A stretch of DNA of 8,256 bases from Spirochaetota bacterium (GTDB lineage: Bacteria > Spirochaetota > Spirochaetia > Treponematales > Rectinemataceae): assembly GCA_023421875.1 (NCBI GenBank), contig JAEZSM010000141.1:1-8256 (forward strand), in the 5' to 3' direction. The notes below the pieces were generated by a model. The model made no database searches. It was not told the DNA's origin and worked only from the letters and a program-made list of their open reading frames with translations. Below are positions 6,722-8,256 of this stretch, one piece after another. The position numbers and the translations under genes were made by a program. Position 1 is the first letter of the stretch; each line of letters starts with the position of its first letter.

Positions 6722-7776
6722 AATTTTTCTCCTACTCCGGCCGCCTCAAAGGTGGCCATCGAATTGAGGGCAGCACAGGCAGCATTGCAGATTCCCAAGG
6801 CCAACGCGGCGCCTGTTCCTTCGCCCAGCCTCATCCCTAAATTTAAGAGAGGCTTCAGGCCCAGTGCCGAAAGCATAGTTGCATGGCCTTTGTCCGCCGA
6901 TAAATGCCCGGCTATCATGTAATCCCTGCAGGAAGGCGCTAGCGCAGCCGCCAGAAGCGCCGCCGCGCCAGTGATATACCCATCGATAACCACAGGAACC
7001 CTATGCGCGGCGGCGCCAAGGAGCACCCCCGCCATTGCCCCGATTTCGAACCCGCCCACGGCGCTTAAAACAGCCACAGGATCCCTGGCCAAAGGCCTGT
7101 GAAGGGCCAGCACCCTTTCCACCACGGCGATCTTATGTTCCAAGGCCGCGTCGTCTAGTCCAGTCCCCCGTCCTACAAGCTCCCTAGGAGGCTTCCCGGT
7201 AAAGACCGAAGCCAAGGCCGCAGCCGCTGTCGTATTGCCGATGCCCATGTCGCCTATGGCAGCAATCGCAAAGGGAGCAGAGGATAATTCTTCTTCGAAA
7301 ATCTCAATGCCGGAAGCAATGGAACGCAGGGCTTCCACCCTCGTCATGGCTGGAAGCTGGGCCATGTTCCTGGTTCCGTAGGCGATTTTACGACGATGAA
7401 TCGCCAATCCTTGTGGAAGTTCCGATGCAACACCTAGGTCGGCTATCACCACCCGGGCGCCTACCGACTCAGCGATGGCGTTGATCGCCGCTCCGCCTGA
7501 GGCAAAGTTGCGGACCATCTGGGCTGTAACCTCAGCCGGATATGCGCTCACCCCTTCGGCACAGACCCCATGATCCGCGGCCATGACAAAGACCGCGCCT
7601 GGCGCTGCGCTGGGATTCACCCTTCCCTGCATGCCCGCGATGTTGATCGACAGCTCTTCCAGAACCCCAAGACTTCCCTCGGGTTTCGTCAGACCTGCCT
7701 GGCGCTCGGCTGCGGCCGCCTGGGCAGCCTTATCCGGCGCGGCGATGCGTTCGATCGTCTTTTTGATTGTGTCCAT
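6718..7776 (-). CDS. cobT: Nicotinate-nucleotide:dimethylbenzimidazole phosphoribosyltransferase
   Basis: Cytoplasmic enzyme that transfers phosphoribose from nicotinate mononucleotide to a lower-ligand base (typically dimethylbenzimidazole), giving the alpha-riboside phosphate needed for the nucleotide loop of cobalamin. At 352 residues it has the usual CobT length. Motifs are LTKPEGSLGVLEEL (29-42), MAADHGVCAEGVSAYP (65-80), GDMGIGNTTAAAALA (175-189), VGRGTGLDD (201-209) and LGMRLGEGTGAALAL (313-327), whose Glu319 corresponds to the catalytic Glu317 of Salmonella CobT. The usual GEMGIGNTT has Asp (176) in place of Glu. ATG 7776-7774 has AGGA five bases upstream. A TTG at 7848 would add 24 residues with no family similarity. 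It is the first gene after the cobalamin riboswitch, and its stop overlaps btuF. It lets the cell give imported incomplete or exchanged corrinoids its own lower ligand. Confidence 0.94.
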   Translation of the reverse strand: MDTIKKTIERIAAPDKAAQAAAAERQAGLTKPEGSLGVLEELSINIAGMQGRVNPSAAPGAVFVMAADHGVCAEGVSAYPAEVTAQMVRNFASGGAAINAIAESVGARVVIADLGVASELPQGLAIHRRKIAYGTRNMAQLPAMTRVEALRSIASGIEIFEEELSSAPFAIAAIGDMGIGNTTAAAALASVFTGKPPRELVGRGTGLDDAALEHKIAVVERVLALHRPLARDPVAVLSAVGGFEIGAMAGVLLGAAAHRVPVVIDGYITGAAALLAAALAPSCRDYMIAGHLSADKGHATMLSALGLKPLLNLGMRLGEGTGAALALGICNAACAALNSMATFEAAGVGEKL

Positions 7777-7952
7777 GAATTTCCTATCCCTGTTCCTGAA
7801 CAAAAACCGGCTCCCCGCCGCGAAAAACCCGAACCACGCCCAGGACAACTATGTCAAAAGCGCAGACAGAATTCCGCTGACGGAACAATGCGGTTTAGTA
7901 CCGGAACGAGGACACTGGAACTGTGCGGGAACCTATGGAGGTACGAACCTTC
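7777..7952 (-). promoter_or_regulatory. Long leader between riboswitch hairpin and cobT (expression platform)
   Basis: About 176 non-coding bases separate the last recognisable riboswitch element from the cobT start. Small hairpins are visible: TTCCG-TCAG-CGGAA, CGGT-ACTAA-ACCG, and, near the gene, CGGC-GGGGA-GCCG (7820-7808) followed by five T (7806-7802). The last one, about 25 bases before the ATG, resembles a weak intrinsic terminator and would be the natural off-switch. Its 4-bp stem is short, so control by hiding the AGGA ribosome site (7785-7782), or by Rho, is equally possible. No protein-coding frame in the stretch is convincing. Confidence 0.5.
7802..7820 (-). terminator. Candidate weak terminator in the cobT leader
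   Basis: A GC-only 4-bp stem (CGGC/GCCG, loop GGGGA) is followed on the minus strand by G and five T. An alternative pairing, UGGUUC with GAGCCG, uses the same 3' arm and a wider loop. It is well placed between the riboswitch and the cobT ribosome site, but weak by the usual standards of stem length. Confidence 0.3.
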
Positions 7953-7976
7953 ATTATTCAGCACCCAGTGAATAAT
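7953..7976 (-). ncRNA. P13-type hairpin with kissing loop for the cobalamin riboswitch
   Basis: A perfect 8-bp stem (ATTATTCA/TGAATAAT) carries the loop CTGGGTGC. The loop bases CTGGG are exactly complementary to CCCAG in the L5 region of the aptamer (8108-8104). A loop-loop contact between L5 and a downstream hairpin is the known ligand-dependent switch of this riboswitch class. The hairpin begins 24 bases after the aptamer. Between them lies another small hairpin, GCGTC-GTA-GACGC (7999-7987). Confidence 0.65.
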
Positions 7977-7999
7977 AGCGATATCCGCGTCTACGACGC

Positions 8000-8163
8000 A
8001 GCTGCGCGGTCGGTCTCCTGACTCGGAAGCATCCTGTTCGAGGTCCAGGGCCTTCCCGCTAGCGCAGTGGCATTGGACTAAGTTAAACGCTTCCTTACAG
8101 TGCCTGGGGGCGTGCCGGCATTTCACCGACTTCCCGATTAAGCCTTTCGGCGCCGCAACAGCT
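8000..8163 (-). ncRNA. Cobalamin (AdoCbl) riboswitch aptamer
   Basis: The minus strand carries the conserved blocks of the cobalamin riboswitch in order. They are AAAGGCTTAATCGGGAA, then GTCGGTGAAATGCCGGC, GCCCCCAGGCACTGTAA, GCCACTG, GGGAAGGC, and the B12 box AGTCAGGAGACCGACC (8023-8008). GGAAGC and GCTTCC pair to close the P6/P7 region, just before the B12 box. The ends can form P1: AGCTG and GCGG at 8163-8153 pair with CCGCGCAGCT at 8009-8000, with one bulged base. The element sits ahead of cobT-btuFCD and is expected to reduce their expression when adenosylcobalamin is abundant. The TGCCCCCGCAACTG block of textbook examples reads CGCCCCCAGGCACTG here, a small variation in L5 matched by the downstream hairpin loop. 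Confidence 0.94.
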
Positions 8164-8165
8164 TC

Positions 8166-8194
8166 ATAATATGTGGAGCCTTTCTCCTTGTCAA
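8166..8194 (-). promoter_or_regulatory. Promoter of the riboswitch-cobT-btuFCD operon
   Basis: On the minus strand, a perfect -35 box TTGACA (8194-8189) and TATTAT (8171-8166, one mismatch to TATAAT) are spaced by 17 bases. Transcription should begin near 8159, essentially at the first base of the riboswitch, so part of the 5' strand of P1 may not be transcribed. No operator is evident, in keeping with control at the RNA level. Confidence 0.8.
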
Positions 8195-8256
8195 CGGAAA
8201 CCTCTCCCTAATTGAACTTTCAGAGGGCTCGGCACAAAGCAGTCTCTCGATTGACC

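Noticed and set aside
7777..7848. TTG start adding 24 residues to cobT
   Set aside because: No ribosome site, no conserved residues, and it would cover the candidate leader hairpin; ATG 7776 fits the family.
7854..8126. Minus-strand frame of 90 codons in the cobT leader
   Set aside because: It lies across the cobalamin riboswitch and its kissing hairpin; its residues are just the translated structural RNA, with no protein family features.
8174..8186. Small inverted repeat GGAG-AAAGG-CTCC between the -35 and -10 boxes of the B12 promoter
   Set aside because: Only 4 bp per arm; could be an operator but is as likely chance, and riboswitch control already explains regulation.
8195..8256. Short region upstream of the B12 promoter, with a CCTCT/AGAGG repeat
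   Set aside because: Five-base arms with a wide loop and no T-run; no gene end, tRNA or terminator could be recognised in 62 bases.
1..8256. CRISPR array, insertion sequence, tRNA or rRNA gene
   Set aside because: No regular direct repeats, transposase motifs, terminal inverted repeats or RNA-gene signatures were seen on either strand.

Overview
All recognisable genes in this window lie on the minus strand, so the biological order runs from position 8256 down to 1. They form two neighbouring operons: a cobalamin (vitamin B12) salvage and uptake operon at the high-coordinate end, and a leucine-biosynthesis operon at the low-coordinate end. The organism is a bacterium with moderately high GC. 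Sigma-70-type promoters, Shine-Dalgarno sites, ATGA-type gene overlaps and a cobalamin riboswitch support this. The BtuF-like binding protein has an ordinary signal peptide with no lipobox, which suggests a periplasm and so a diderm cell. A spirochaete or similar anaerobe is a guess; the sequence alone does not fix the taxon.

B12 operon (about 8194 to 3734). A near-consensus promoter (TTGACA, 17 bp, TATTAT) drives a long leader. The leader begins with a complete AdoCbl-type cobalamin riboswitch (about 8163-8000), followed by a hairpin (7976-7953) whose loop can kiss the L5 loop. About 176 further bases of leader follow before cobT. Then come cobT (lower-ligand phosphoribosyltransferase), btuF (corrinoid-binding protein), btuC (permease) and btuD (ATPase). 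Every junction is a 4-base ATGA overlap. The last overlap leads from btuD into a short reading frame that encodes only the first ~20 residues of a CobO/BtuR-type corrinoid adenosyltransferase and then breaks off. This is a truncated gene remnant.

Leucine operon (about 3775 to beyond 1). Directly at the break in cobO lies a good promoter (TTGACT, 17 bp, TATATT), with an inverted repeat covering its -10 box. It is followed by an XRE-cupin regulator, leuC and leuD (isopropylmalate isomerase subunits, leuC/leuD overlapping as ATGA), a 98-base gap with a hairpin, and leuA (2-isopropylmalate synthase), which runs out of the window at position 1. No leuB is seen here. The regulator is the likely local controller of the leu genes.

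How the parts fit: cobT-btuFCD, plus the lost adenosyltransferase, would import corrinoids and rebuild their lower ligand, switched off by AdoCbl through the riboswitch. leuA and leuCD carry out the first steps of leucine synthesis from 2-oxoisovalerate. No clear terminator separates the two units, so B12-operon transcripts may read into the leu operon. The most unusual observation is the truncated cobO, whose remaining sequence overlaps the leu promoter. It marks a rearrangement breakpoint between the two operons. Positions 8195-8256, upstream of the B12 promoter, hold nothing I can identify.
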